A stretch of DNA of 64,000 bases, taken from NCBI GenBank assembly GCA_949775045.1, contig OX459108.1, positions 5,397,961 to 5,461,960 on the forward strand, in the 5' to 3' direction. This stretch comes from Metridium senile. Taxonomy: Eukaryota > Cnidaria > Anthozoa > Actiniaria > Metridiidae. Within the stretch, counting starts at the first letter, position 1, and every line of letters begins with the position of its first letter. Positions 35,179 to 46,454 of this stretch are shown piece by piece. The position numbers and the translations under genes are program-made. A model generated the notes under the pieces. The model did not search any database and was not told where the DNA came from. It was given only the letters and a program-made list of their open reading frames with translations.

Positions 35179-35339
35179 GAGGTTATTCCAGGCAAAAGAC
35201 CCTTGGAAATAAATTTGGTAAAATTAATTTTCAACCTAGATGTCGGAAATCAATATGTTCTTAATATAATTTTCCTTGAGGTTGGAATTTATTTTTTCCA
35301 AATTTGTTTCCTAGGGTCTTTTGCCCGGAATAACCTCGT
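35179..35339. mobile_element. Foldback MITE, 160 bp
   Basis: CGAGGTTATTCCAGGCAAAA at the left is mirrored by TTTTGCCCGGAATAACCTCG at the right, with AGACCC continuing the arms. Confidence 0.85.
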
Positions 35340-35711
35340 TTCTAAGCACTATAACTTTAAACTATTTCTACTATATGTATTTCACTACTGCCACACAGTC
35401 CCCATATTTATATCTGTATACTTCATATATTGTTGACTATTAATTTTGATTATTGGCTTTTTTAGCATGTAGAACTAATTTTTGTTTCGAATCTATAAAT
35501 ATAATTATAAAAATTACTATTTCAATGATTTAACTTAGACTTCTGTGTTAATTGAGATAGTGTTAGGCAATGGTTTTACAGCTTTTTACAATTTGAAATC
35601 AGGTAATAGCCACAAAGGCCAATCAGATGTTCAGAGCCATACAAGCTCATCATTCATAGTCACAATAACTATTCAAACACAATAATTTTATCCATGCATA
35701 ATATTTACAAT
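35340..35711. other. No gene seen
   Basis: AT-rich sequence at the 3' side of the helicase remnant. Confidence 0.4.
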
Positions 35712-37990
35712 TCAACTTACTAAAGCTGTAGACTGAGCCCAGTCTACAAGTCTACGGAAGGTAGACTCATCACATGCTCCAGGTAAACTTTCTCGGTTAC
35801 GGCAATCCACTGCCAATGAGTGCAGCCTTTGCATTTCTGCCGATCTTGAACGAGTAGTTGGAGTGTTCACTGCATGAAACCTGTCCTCATTAATCATCAC
35901 ATCTTCATGAAATGCAAAGTCAGGATCCTTGTCAGGTCCTCCAGCTGACTTGGCTCTTGACAATGCAACATAAAGAGCTCCAGGAGTTTTTGCTTCGAAG
36001 GCATGGTTTCCAGGATGAATCACTACATATCGAAAGGCTTCACTTTCCCCAACTGTCATGCCTTGGCATTTATGAATTGTTGTTCCCCATAAAAGTCGTA
36101 GTGGAATCTGCAAACGCTTGCACCAGCATCCACACTCAGTTGACCTACTAATAGGAACAAGGATAGGAACGGTTGGATTATTCTCAATAAAGGCTGGTCC
36201 TCTGTACCCATTGAACCGTACCAACACAAAATTGGGCTGAGGTGGTGGATCATCTGTGGGCCTTCGACCATCAAGATAAACAATATCTACAACTGTGCCG
36301 ACTGCTCCATTGAATAAACCCCATTCAGATATTTGTTACAAGCATGACCTTACTGTCACGGCAAAGATAAAGAGGCTGCAACAATCCCCCTGCTTTGTTG
36401 CTATCAGCCTTCTGTGCATGTTTGCCATTGTTGACTGCTTTGATCTTTGCCACAGGGTATCCAGGAAGACGATTACATTCAAGCAATTTTTTCTTGTTGC
36501 GCTCCCACTCCAAACGATGTGTTGGAAACACAAATAGACCATGGTCATCCATTCTTTGTAGCAGTTCCTCTCCATGACTCTGTAGTAGATTATGCCACTG
36601 AAATTGCTGCTGCCAATGAACTTGTTCGGGTGTATTGGTATGCGATCTAAGTGACATAAGTACTTCTCGTAGCTGTATTTCAGATTCAGACTGTCTCACA
36701 TTCTGAGTTAGTTGCACAGCACTATCAAACGTTGTCCAAACCAACCGACCATGGTTAAAAGGTGCACTGCGAGCATCAGGGACATACACAGGAGTATCGC
36801 AAACAGGAGGTAGCTGCATGTCATCTCCCATCATGACAACAACTGGAATGCCTCCCAAAGCTCTTCTGATGAATTTCCTCTAGTCATGCCATACCGTGCA
36901 TGCTCCTCCATCCATCCCATTGTAGTACGTCCAAACATTGATCGCTCATCTCCAAGTAGCACTTTCAAGTTTTTACATTTGTTCTGGATCCTTTGTAGAA
37001 TAACTCCAGACGGTATTGACAGTTCTTTGCAAGATCGACCACCTGTTGGCAATGATAGAAAGCTGTGGGCAGTACAACCGTCAACTAGATAAGCTGAATT
37101 ACCAGTCGGGGTGATCACTTGTATCGCATCATTTATTCCAAACACCTGTCTTACCAGCCGTTGTAAGCATTTGATAACATAAAACTTTCCAGTTCCACCA
37201 GTACCTGAAACGACAAGTCTCAGTGGTGAGTAATTCCCAGGATTCTCCACAAAATTGTACAGGGTGTACAGCACTAAGCTCACTATTGATCTCTGCTCTT
37301 CGTTCAACGTTTAAGGACATACATCTGGTAAATAAAGATTGTCATTTATAGTACTTCTTTCTTTTCTTCTTTTTTCAATGCAATCTTGAAGCCAATGCTT
37401 AGCTTGATAAACTTCAGGTACCGGGATTGAAGTGTTACTCCAGTCATACTGATCACCGCCATCATCATATTGGAATTCACTTTCAACTCCTTCAAATTGA
37501 TTATTTGGGCCTGCATAAATGTCAACCCAATCTGGCTGTTCTTCGGCCTCATATGCATCTTGATCATCGTCTTCTTCATATGGATCTTGTGATTAATGGT
37601 TTGCTGCTTGACGGGCTTTCATCACCTGAGCCTTGACGAAAATTGGACAATCATTACAGTCAAAAACGTTTTCAAAACGTGCAATCCAAGTTTCGTCATC
37701 TCTCTTCACTTCTTGAATGTGAAACCAGCTTGGCCAATGCAGCAACATCATTGTTCGGCAATAATCTTCACTCAGTGGCCATGTTGCATATGTCGCACCA
37801 CCACTTACAACCGGTACTTTTCCATTTTGGGATGCGTACTCATACCAGGAACACAGTTTTTCACGTGGTCTTGCTAAGTACCTATCCAGTACACTACACG
37901 ATGTTGCTGTATCACCATTCTGTTCAAGACGTCTTGAACCCGTCATTGATAAATAGGCAAACTGTCTGCTGCAATGCAACAATGCCAAAC
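35712..37990 (-). pseudogene. Helitron-type Pif1 helicase remnant
   Basis: The upstream part (37988-37593) carries the Helitron-specific linker (QFAYLSMTGSRRLEQNGDTA, VLDRYLARP, PLSEDYCRTMMLLHWPSWF). An acidic segment and the SF1 helicase follow. Motif I reads VSGTGGTGKFYVIKCLQ, with Phe where the Walker A box needs Ser or Thr. Motif Ia is ITPTGNSAY, motif II LLGDERSMFG, motif III MMGDDMQLPPV. The C-terminal motifs are RLLWGTTIHKCQGMTVGE and ALYVALSRAKSAGG. At least three frame changes (near 37585, 36860 and 36325) break the frame. Pif1-type helicase with this linker is the 3' half of Helitron RepHel proteins, which drive rolling-circle transposition. The HUH nuclease half and Helitron ends were not seen. 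Confidence 0.8.
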
Positions 37991-39360
37991 CACTAAGCTC
38001 AAATGATGCTTCTGGTCCACTAGATCAAGATGTTACAATGGATTTCATAAACAATGTATCTCCAAACAAGCAAGGTAACTACGTTGACTTCCAACTGCAG
38101 TTGAAGGAGAAAACACTTAGAAGGGTTTGTTCTTCACCATTTAAAAGAAAACTTCTCAAAGACCACAGTGAAAATGACAAACCTATCAGCAAAAATTCCA
38201 ACTTTACAAAACCTGAAATGCAGAATCATCCAAACAACAACAAATGTTGGCTTTCTAAAGACAGACCTACCAACTTCTATAACAGTTTCAACAATAAAAA
38301 CACTCTGTGTTGGACAGTTACTGTCACTCTAAGCCAATGTGGTTCATCTTAGTGAAATTTCTGAAGTGAAGTCAACCAATCTCAGTATGAAAGAAGCCAT
38401 AATTACAGGTCCCACTGGAACAATGGAAATGCATGGTTTTCTGGAAAGAATTTGCACACTAAATTGGAGAAGGATTCACCTACCATTTAAACAACAAAAG
38501 AATAAATATAAGATCATATAAACAAACAGGTAACACTTCTTGCTAAATCAATTTACCTTCAGTGTGTTTTTGAAAATTAAACAATTGATTTATATACAAC
38601 TGGCATTAGTATGCACACCCTCACAACCGTTATTCACTGTCAACAGTGTCCATCATAGCAGGATCTCAGAAAATTCATTCATCTATTACTTGTAAACTGT
38701 TTAACTTAACTATCGAACAACAACCATTATTGTCATTGATATAAAATAAACAGTTCTAGGTTTCAAAAAATGAATATCCTACAAACTATTGTATAAAATT
38801 GAAAACTATAGTATATACCCATCACACAACAATCACACCTATAAAGAGGAGAAAGGCCATAAATTACATCTGACAAAAAAATAGCTTGAACACATCTTGC
38901 TTTGTGCACGATATACCAAACCAACAAGATGCTGAACAGCACCAAACAGCTAATTTTCATGTTTCCCAAAATCATATTCAACCGAAATTCAATAAGTAAA
39001 TAATTAATTGACTATATATCACTACCTAAACACTAACTTTTCCATAAATGCAAATTCAAATCCAAAATTTAATACTTCAACTAATTATTTATTTTCTTCA
39101 TCTGGTGTCAACGAAAATCTTGTTGATTAATTAATTTGTCTCTTTTATTTTTTATTCATCAGGTTTATGTAACCACCGCCAAGTCTGCCACACAGATTGA
39201 AGAAAATACCACCATTCATTGTACCACTGCTAATTATAAAATTATTCCAACTTCAAAACTAGTTGAATGCAATTTATGCCATCTCAAACAAAAAACAAGT
39301 GCATGTACAATAATGGTACACACACAGTGTACAAAACAGAGGATCAAACTTTCAAACTAA
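37991..39360 (+). pseudogene. RPA-like OB-fold protein remnant (Helitron-associated), plus strand
   Basis: From 37991 the frame reads SSNDASGPLDQDVTMDFINN, then VSPNKQGNYVDFQLQLKEKT and RRVCSSPFKRKLL, closely matching the minus-strand relative at 42.1 kb. A second block at 38337-38445 (VVHLSEISEVKSTNLSMKEA, TGPTGTMEMHGF) matches the OB-fold of that relative. A weak Cys-bearing block at 39235-39330 (LVECNLCHLKQKTSACTI) may be the zinc-binding end. Stops and frame changes separate the blocks. Many animal and plant Helitrons carry RPA1-like single-strand DNA-binding proteins, which fits the Pif1 remnant it abuts head to head at 37990. Confidence 0.55.
38540..39130. other. Non-coding gap inside the plus-strand RPA-like remnant
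   Basis: It may be an intron or inserted DNA. No repeat partner seen. Confidence 0.3.
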
Positions 39361-39369
39361 CATTGATCC

Positions 39370-41090
39370 AAACCATTTTAGATGACATCTTTAAAAACCA
39401 AAGTAGATATGAACAATCTTAATGAAGTCCAAATAACAGAAGTACTAACATTTAATACCAATACAAAAATAGTTAAGAACCTCATCCAAGACTAATGAAA
39501 TAAAAAAATATCACCACAACATCTGTACATCTATTTCTGTTCATTATTAGTTTTTGTGGCTACTGCATTCTGGGAATGCATATCCACTATCTCATCGAGT
39601 CATGTAAAGTATCGATTGTAATGTCATGTAAATTAGTTATAAATTCCATGTAGGCTAAATTTTCTTACATATTATTATGTATGTTTTTAGTATACATATA
39701 TGGTACACGGTGTACATGAAGTTTATACCCGTAACTATACCACAGGAAGCCCACTTTGCACCGGGTAGGGGTACGCATTTTCTGCAGTCGTTTCAGCGAA
39801 CAATGACAGGGCTTACAGCTCAATTCTGTTAGCTAATTCGAAGAAATTAGCATCCCTTCATGCCTCTGCAAAGTTATTTTCTCATCGCAATTATTTTTCA
39901 TTGAAAAAAAAAGCGTCTGATTTGGCCAGGTAATTTTCGCTCTAGACTGTCCAAGCTTGTCATTTTTGAAAGTAAGTTATGAAAGACTTGTTACAAACAT
40001 AAAAAGGCACTTTTAATGTGCATGTGGCTACTACTAGGGGCTTAAAAGAAACACAATATTTGTATAGATTGTGACAAAAAGTTATCACTCGTTATTTGTA
40101 AAATGTGCAACAAATTAAGTTTTATTCGTATGCCAATGTGTGTATGTTCTTGTATTTTTGCCTGTCACAGCGTTTCGGCTTTATATATAATAAAGTGAAA
40201 CAAAGCTACCAATATATCAATATTACTTTTGCAATATTATAGTGCATTCAGTAAAAGCGTGAAACACTAATTACTAAATTGTGGAAAATATTGCTAGTTG
40301 AACAATAGAAAACAATACAATTAGCATAAAATAGTAATACTAATGTTTCATGCTATTAGGGAATGCACTCTAGCAATTTGTAACGATGTGAAAGCAAAAA
40401 AAAAAAAATGAATGAAGAACATACATCACATCATACATCAAGGTGTTTTATGTAAACTTTATTTCAATTTTAAAGATTGTCAATATGTACAATTTTCAAT
40501 CAGTAAGTAATAACAATAACTGTTGGAGTGCAAATAAAAAAAACATGCAATTCATTGTATACATTTTATAATTACTTTGGTCAGCTATTTTTGTGATTTT
40601 TTTGCATTAAGTTAATTGCATGTGTTTAATTTTGCAATGTAATGAACATGAAGAAATTTATCAAACAGTAACGCAATACAAACTATATACTACATATTGA
40701 CTAATAATTGTATTAGTCAGTTAATGCTATTTCATTATAGCTCTTATTGCTCTGATATAAATACGTAAAACAAAACTAATATTTACAATGTAACAGTCAA
40801 ATAAACACAAGAGTGAAGTTAGATTTTACACTACTGTGAAAACCACTCCAAGTTGGAATATGTTTAGTTTTATTCCTATTCTCTAAAGATAAATTTAAAC
40901 AAAGTTATTGAAGTGTAACAAAATATTAATATAGTAAATAATGTTAACCAACCAAACTATTTTCTCATCTATTTTTGTAGTTTTTCACTTTAAAGATAAA
41001 GATGAACAAATTTTTTCAACAGGGGACATAACTTATATGTAGTACCTACAATTTTAGTATTTAGCTGCTTAAAGCATTTAAGAATGATGT
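39370..41090. other. 1.7-kb AT-rich intergenic stretch
   Basis: No open frame, foldback or repeat partner was recognised. Short A runs at 39905 and 40395. Confidence 0.5.
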
Positions 41091-41099
41091 CACTGCTTC

Positions 41100-42274
41100 T
41101 TAAGTAAATTTAATGCTTTTGACAACCTTTCTCTTTTTATCAAAACATAACTGTACTGGTGGAATCGCCAAAAGGGCATCAATAACTTCTTCCTCTGGCA
41201 TCGAGTTTAGGTTTGCTTTTAATGTTGTAAAGATAATTTCTAAGGTATTGTGAAAAAGAGTAAGTAGAACTTGTTCATGTTTAATTTGGAACATCACATA
41301 AGCAATTCTCTTTAGCTGACTTGCTTTCAGTTTTTGTTTTCCTGATCTGCAGGACTGGCATGAACCTAGCAACAGTCCATTGTGATTTGATGAAGGTTCA
41401 ACTTTTTTGGTACATTTATAACAGGCATAGTATGTTATAACCTTTTCAACAGCAATTATTTCTGCAACCTCCTCAGTGGTTTTATTGACATTGTCTAAGT
41501 CAACAGCAATTGCTAGTTGCTTATCAAATGGCTGGGTTGGCGAAATTTTTGTTAAGGTATATCTCTTTATTTGAAGCATCTTCTTTGACTCTAACATCAG
41601 TGAATATATATGTGCTATTTACTTTGACTTCATCAACATGGTTGTTGTACAGTATCAGTTTTATTGAGTCATGTTCGTCAATAAGCTGTGCTTCTGATAA
41701 AGACAGAGTTCCTTGCTATACTTTCTTAACTGGTGACATTGCAACAACCTTTGCTTTAATATAGACTAATTGCCCAACAGCTGTTGTATTTACTGTAGCT
41801 ATTGTAAAGTTGGTGGGTAGTTCTTCAGGGAGAAAGTCAATATCAGGAAAATGTTCAACTTCACAGTCATCTCTGACTCTGCATCAAATCCTCAGAGTTT
41901 GATTTGGTTTCTAATCTACATCTCTTTAGTTTGACTGGAGAGTGTTGGTCATGGAAGGATTTGATTAGATTACGTTTTTTTGGTGAGAAACAAACAGCTC
42001 TGTAAGTTTTATTTTTAGTTTGAAGCTGAAAATCAAAGTAGTTCCCATTTGTCTTAAAAGGTGAAATATTATGAATATATCCTTTCGCAATTCCACTATT
42101 TATGTCTTCGTTGAAGGAGTCTTGCATGTTCTCATTCAGTTGTGAGCCGCTGGTTTTGGAAGGTGACATTCCAGAGCTGTTTGAAGGTAATGCAGATAAC
42201 TGTGAGGTGATAGTTCCTGAAGGTGGTACACCAGGGCTGTTTGTGGGCGATTGAAGTAACTCCATTTTAAACAA
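41100..42274 (-). pseudogene. RPA-like OB-fold / zinc-ribbon protein remnant, minus strand
   Basis: An N-terminal Ser/Pro-rich part holds a repeated SALPSNSSGMSPSKTSGS-type motif. Then come YIHNISPFKTNGNYFDFQLQ and YRAVCFSPKKRNLIKSFH. After a frame change near 41880 the frame goes on as FPDIDFLPEELPTNFTIATV, VGQLVYIKAKVVAMSPVKKV, one TAG stop (near 41722), then LSLSEAQLIDEHDSIKLILY. After another change near 41550 comes AIAVDLDNVNKTTEEV and a C-x2-C..C-x2-C ribbon (YYACYKCTKKV, GSCQSCRSG), ending at TAA 41100. This order resembles RPA1: OB folds followed by the C-terminal zinc ribbon. It is a paralogue of the plus-strand remnant at 38 kb. Two frame changes and a stop make it a pseudogene. Confidence 0.65.
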
Positions 42275-42437
42275 TAGTAAAATATCTGAAAATTAAAATA
42301 GAGAGATTTTTTGTTTTATTATTATCACAGTGAAATGCATAATGCATACTGTGCAAGTTAACTTTGCAAAACATCATTCATTGAATAGATTGTTGAATTT
42401 GCTGACATTTTCTAAGTGTTAAATTCAATTCAAAGTA

Positions 42438-42626
42438 TACACCTACTTGCAAGAACGTTGTCATACGAAAAAAAGAACATTTGTATTTAGTGGGTTAGGA
42501 ATAAATTAAAAGTACAAAAGATGATCACTGAAGCTGAACTCTTTCTTTTGTACTTTTAATTTATTCCTAACACACTAAATACAAATGTTCTTTTTTCGTA
42601 TGTCAACTTTCTAGCAAGTAGGTGTA
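42438..42626. mobile_element. MITE family M, copy B (complete)
   Basis: TACACCTACTTGCAAGAACG and its near complement CTAGCAAGTAGGTGTA bound an almost perfect 189-bp palindrome. The centre reads AAAAGTACAAAAGATGATCA. Confidence 0.92.
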
Positions 42627-42629
42627 TTG

Positions 42630-43310
42630 CCCCGGGTATATTCCAAAGACTGCAAATGCAAAGCAGCCTAGGTGAATTAAATGACGTTACTATTACTATA
42701 TTTATTAGTATGACTAGCGGGCTTTTGTTGTGTTTTGTTTGAGTTCTGTTTTTCTAAAGTGTTGATCAGCATCATTGCATGGCCTTGGATCTTGTAAGCT
42801 AACTTTCAGCACTTGTAGATATGGATAATGGATCATCTCTTCGTAAAAACTGACTTGAATTTTTCAAAATACTAAGAAACTTTTTCATTTTACCGAATAA
42901 TGGTATATGAAAGCTGTGACAAACAACGATAAATGATAAAAACAAGCTAAATTTACTCACCAATTGTCAAAGCTGCTCATGAATCGACGAACTACTATGA
43001 CCACGAGGATCACCACGAGGTACTATCGTCATCGGTTCGACCAACGAGACATCGGACGAACAGTGGACGGAAATTTGACGAATTTCTTACGAAGATAACT
43101 TCCAACTGATAAAATTGTGGGTTTCCTGTGCTCGGCCGATTTAATATGGCGATGATATAAATAAAATACAGTTTCGAAAAGTTTGAAGTTCTTGTGGACG
43201 TGAAAAGCAACAGTAGTCTTTCAAAACGTAAATAAGTTGGCCCTTGATCTTTCATTAACATGCAAATAGGCATATAAAATCGTAGTTAAACCTTGCTATA
43301 CAGTCTATAA
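42630..43310. other. No gene seen
   Basis: Slightly richer in CG near 42960-43060 (CGACGAAC, CATCGGTTCGACC) than its surroundings. A promoter is conceivable, but no gene attaches to it. Confidence 0.35.
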
Positions 43311-43317
43311 AATCACT

Positions 43318-43480
43318 TCTTCAATGGCATGTTGGTAAGTCCCCAGGTACAAACCCTAGGCAGGGAATATATATTTGACGTTCAAAATACCTACGTTTGT
43401 TCAACGAATGCTCAGTTGGTAAACTTAATTACGGACTGACAAACGAAATGTCGACAGTTCGAAATCCAACAGCCGGGGCC
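43318..43480 (+). repeat. tRNA-related sequence, probably a SINE head or dimer
   Basis: ATGCTCAGTTGGTAAAC (43409-43425) resembles a tRNA A box. CAGTTCGAAATCCAAC (43454-43469) resembles a B box with one extra base, and AGCCGGGG follows. A first, weaker pair lies just upstream (GTTGGTAAG at 43332; CCAGGTACAAACCCTAGGCA at 43343). I cannot fold a clean cloverleaf, so this is not called a tRNA gene. Confidence 0.4.
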
Positions 43481-44458
43481 ATAAAAAAAAATCTATAGGA
43501 TGCTGGCCAAAATTACGAAATCTTAAAACTCTAGAGCGGCTATCACGTCATAGTTACTTAATAAACAAATTACTGTTTATATTTACTTTTCATTTCGATT
43601 TCTATTCAGTAGCCACATGCGCTCATTGAGCGTCTATTTTTCAATTTGTAAATTGCCATTCAAGTATCTTAATAAACTTATTAAAAAACCCACTCAACCA
43701 GAAACATCAAATACAAAAGGAAACAATACCTCATTACAACTTTACTTTTTTATAGTAAGTAATAGTTGCTAAATAAGAACTATTACACACTAACAATTTG
43801 ATTTTGTTTCATGGTTCTAGTGCTTTCGCTCTATGTTATCTTGTATTACTAAATCTGCCATAAATATTATAATACATTCGGTGTGGTCTAAGTATTATTA
43901 TCCTCTAATTTGAACCCCCCCCCCCCCCCCAAGTATAAAAAACTGAACCCCCCTGGACAAGGTATATAATCAAAATTATTCAGCATGTGGAATAGTATAA
44001 TTGAGGTAAATAATCATAATATTTATTACTTAATATTGCGCAGTCTAACATGCTAATATATGATCGACTGTGTATTAATGTGGTGCTGTCTTTGTATTAT
44101 TATCCTGAAATTATCATTTTTTTTCTAATTTGAACCAACCCACCCCCTGGACAAGGACTGTAATCAAAGTTAGTCAGCATATGGAACACTATAATTGAGG
44201 TAGATTTGGAGTTGTCTAGGTATTATTATCCCCACCCACCCCCTAAATGCAAAAAATGACCCCCTCCACCCCTAGACGAGTCTGGGTGGGTTCCATAGCT
44301 TAAATAATCATTATGTCAAATACTATATAAATATGCCAAATTTGGTGTTTTTATCCCTAAGTGCACAATTAATTAGTATTGCTGTATTTTGGTATTTATG
44401 CTGTATTTTGCCATCCATATGCACGGTTACACACATAAAATAAAACATAACAAAAAGG
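43481..44458. other. Non-coding, with a poly-C tract and three CCCCC-containing repeats
   Basis: A C run (43914-43930) and related blocks at 43915-44010, 44110-44190 and 44240-44300 share AATTTGAACC, CCCCCTGGACAAGG and GGAAYASTATAATTGAGGTA. This is a degenerate tandem repeat of about 170 bases. Confidence 0.5.
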
Positions 44459-44560
44459 ACCAAAAGAAACTTCAAAAGCCATAAAGTTGAAGTTTTATTC
44501 CAACGTTTCGCCCTTTCAGGCTTCATGATAGGGGAGATACACTTTTGAAGTTTCTTTTGG
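44459..44560 (-). ncRNA. Hammerhead-ribozyme-like hairpin (degenerate)
   Basis: A perfect 19-bp inverted repeat (CCAAAAGAAACTTCAAAAG at both ends) encloses, on the minus strand, TCATGAAGCCTGAAAGGGCG and AAACGTTGG. GCC-TGAAA-GGGC can form stem II followed by GAAA, and GTTGGAA..TTCAAC can form stem III. The CUGAUGA box reads CTATCATGA and is damaged. Penelope-like elements and retrozymes carry such ribozymes. This looks like a relic. Confidence 0.4.
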
Positions 44561-44973
44561 TTCTACATATTATAAACAATACAAAGAACACTCTTCTTTT
44601 TTCTCTTCACATAACATAAAGGTTGTTATTTGCATATTAAGGTATAGATCTGGCAAAAAATGACAATTGACATTGCAAAGGTCATAGTTTAGCGATACAA
44701 TTACCTCGAATGGATCGATCTGCAGTCAATTGTTATTATAAACATGCTTTTGTAAGGTTAATTATAAGTACTTTTAAAAGCTCTTTGTATTTGTAACAAT
44801 AGAGAGTAAAAACATAAATAGAACATAATTATCCAAATATAACATAAAATAAGAGTCTATAAACACAAATGAACGCAAACAATACCTCAACTTGATTGTC
44901 CATGTTTGATCCACGTGTAGGCTGCTCGACTACGCGTTGTCTTGGTAACTCATTCCTCTAAGGGTCATAGGAA

Positions 44974-45141
44974 GGATCTTGGGAACTTGGGAACTTAGGA
45001 ACTTACGATCTTGGGAACTTACGATCTTAGGAACTTAGGGTCTTGGGAACTTAGGATCGTAGGAACTTAGGATCTTGGGAACTTAGGATCTTGGGAACTT
45101 AGGATCTTAGGAACTTAGGATCTTGGGAACTTAGGATCTTG
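44974..45141. repeat. Minisatellite, ~16-bp unit
   Basis: About ten imperfect copies of GGAACTTAGGATCTTG; unit length is variable (8 or 16 bp). Confidence 0.9.
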
Positions 45142-45144
45142 TGA

Positions 45145-45915
45145 TGTCCCTTAGAGGGCTCCGTAGTTTTGAGTTTCGCTATCTCTACCGTTGACCTCAG
45201 TTTCAACAAACTCAATACTGCTGTTACTATTGTTACTGCTACTACTGCTTCTGTTTGCTACATCAGATGTTATTTTTAGGGCATCAAAGTGTTCTCCTGA
45301 GCGCAAAATAGAAAATACTGATGTTCCAGCGACGTCTCGTGGAGGAAATGATGTTTCGATGACTTTGTTTCGCGTACATCAATAACACATATGGTGGTCT
45401 TTAAACAATTCGCAAATACTTGTAAAATAATATCTACAACTTGCAAATCGTATACAAAGCTCTTCACGTGGATATCAAACTCGTGTGAACTTCTTTACCA
45501 GTGTAGAAAGGCCAAGTATTCATCTAGGTTACTTGTTAGCTCCCGTCTACAGCGGCTCAAAAGATCTTCTGAGGTAAGGTGACTACTTAATTGACTTGAG
45601 TAGCTGGCAGATACTGAGTGATGTAGACAATGGCCATCGCCAGGACTTCTTTGAATGGTTAATGCCTTAGACGTGAGATACGATTTGATGGGAAGTTAAA
45701 TGCTTTAAAGAAATAATGATAGAAATTTTCAGTATTTGGACGCGAAAAAATATATAAATAATAGTAATAATATAATTATTAGTAATAGTAATAATAATAT
45801 AATTAGTAATATCAATGGAAAAATACCAAGACCGAAGAATAGAACTTGAAGAATAAGATCGCTAGGAACCATATCAAAAAACTTAATTAAACTAGAAGAC
45901 AGGCTCGATCACTTC
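45145..45915. other. Non-coding; Leu-coding microsatellite and AAT-rich tract
   Basis: A CTGTTACTATTGTTACTGCT-type triplet repeat lies at 45220-45255, and an (AAT/AGT)n region at 45755-45810. No credible gene. Confidence 0.5.
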
Positions 45916-46226
45916 TCGATCTGAGGAATGTTTTAAAGCGAATATAAATGGATTTTGCGCGCGGCTGGGATTGCTGTTGCTTCTCGAAAACTCGCGCGGT
46001 GTCGAAGAGGGTAGTATTTTGACACAAAATACAAAAAACACAAAATTCGATTTATGTCAGGTGATTTCTGTCGTGAGTGAGGAAGTCCCGGGCGATTCCG
46101 CAAGACAAACCAATCACCCCAGGAAGCCCGCGCGCTCAAAGAATAACAATTTTTTTTAATCGGCTCTCTTAGCTTTGTGCGTTGAAAAAGGAATTTTATT
46201 CGCTTCGAAAACATTCCTCAGATCGA
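45916..46226. mobile_element. TIR element, 311 bp, GC-rich centre
   Basis: TCGATCTGAGGAATGTTTT at the left is mirrored by AAAACATTCCTCAGATCGA at the right (arms about 30 bp). Unlike the neighbouring palindromes, the centre is unique and relatively CG-rich. Confidence 0.8.
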
Positions 46227-46454
46227 CTAGTTGGGCTGCCTGTGACTAGAACTTAAAAATATAAGCTTTTTAGATCTACCAAAATCTGTACTTTTAGACA
46301 TGGTGCGTATTTTAAGAAAAGTGCTTCAGCACTGACTGAGAAGCCGGGTAGGATCCCAAACGGAAGCTAGAAATATACCAGCAATAGTTGAAAAAGTTTT
46401 ATTTTGCTTTAAAAAAAAAAAACTAGACCCTGGACTCCAGGGTTAACTGGGCTA

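Noticed and set aside
36325..37640. Several plus-strand frames over the helicase
   Set aside because: Shadows of the Pif1 remnant on the minus strand.
43010..43273. 87-codon minus-strand frame
   Set aside because: No family, no splice pattern and no partner copy; likely chance.
45191..45385. 64-codon frame with a leucine run resembling a signal peptide
   Set aside because: The run is a CTG/TTA triplet microsatellite; nothing downstream looks like a secreted protein.
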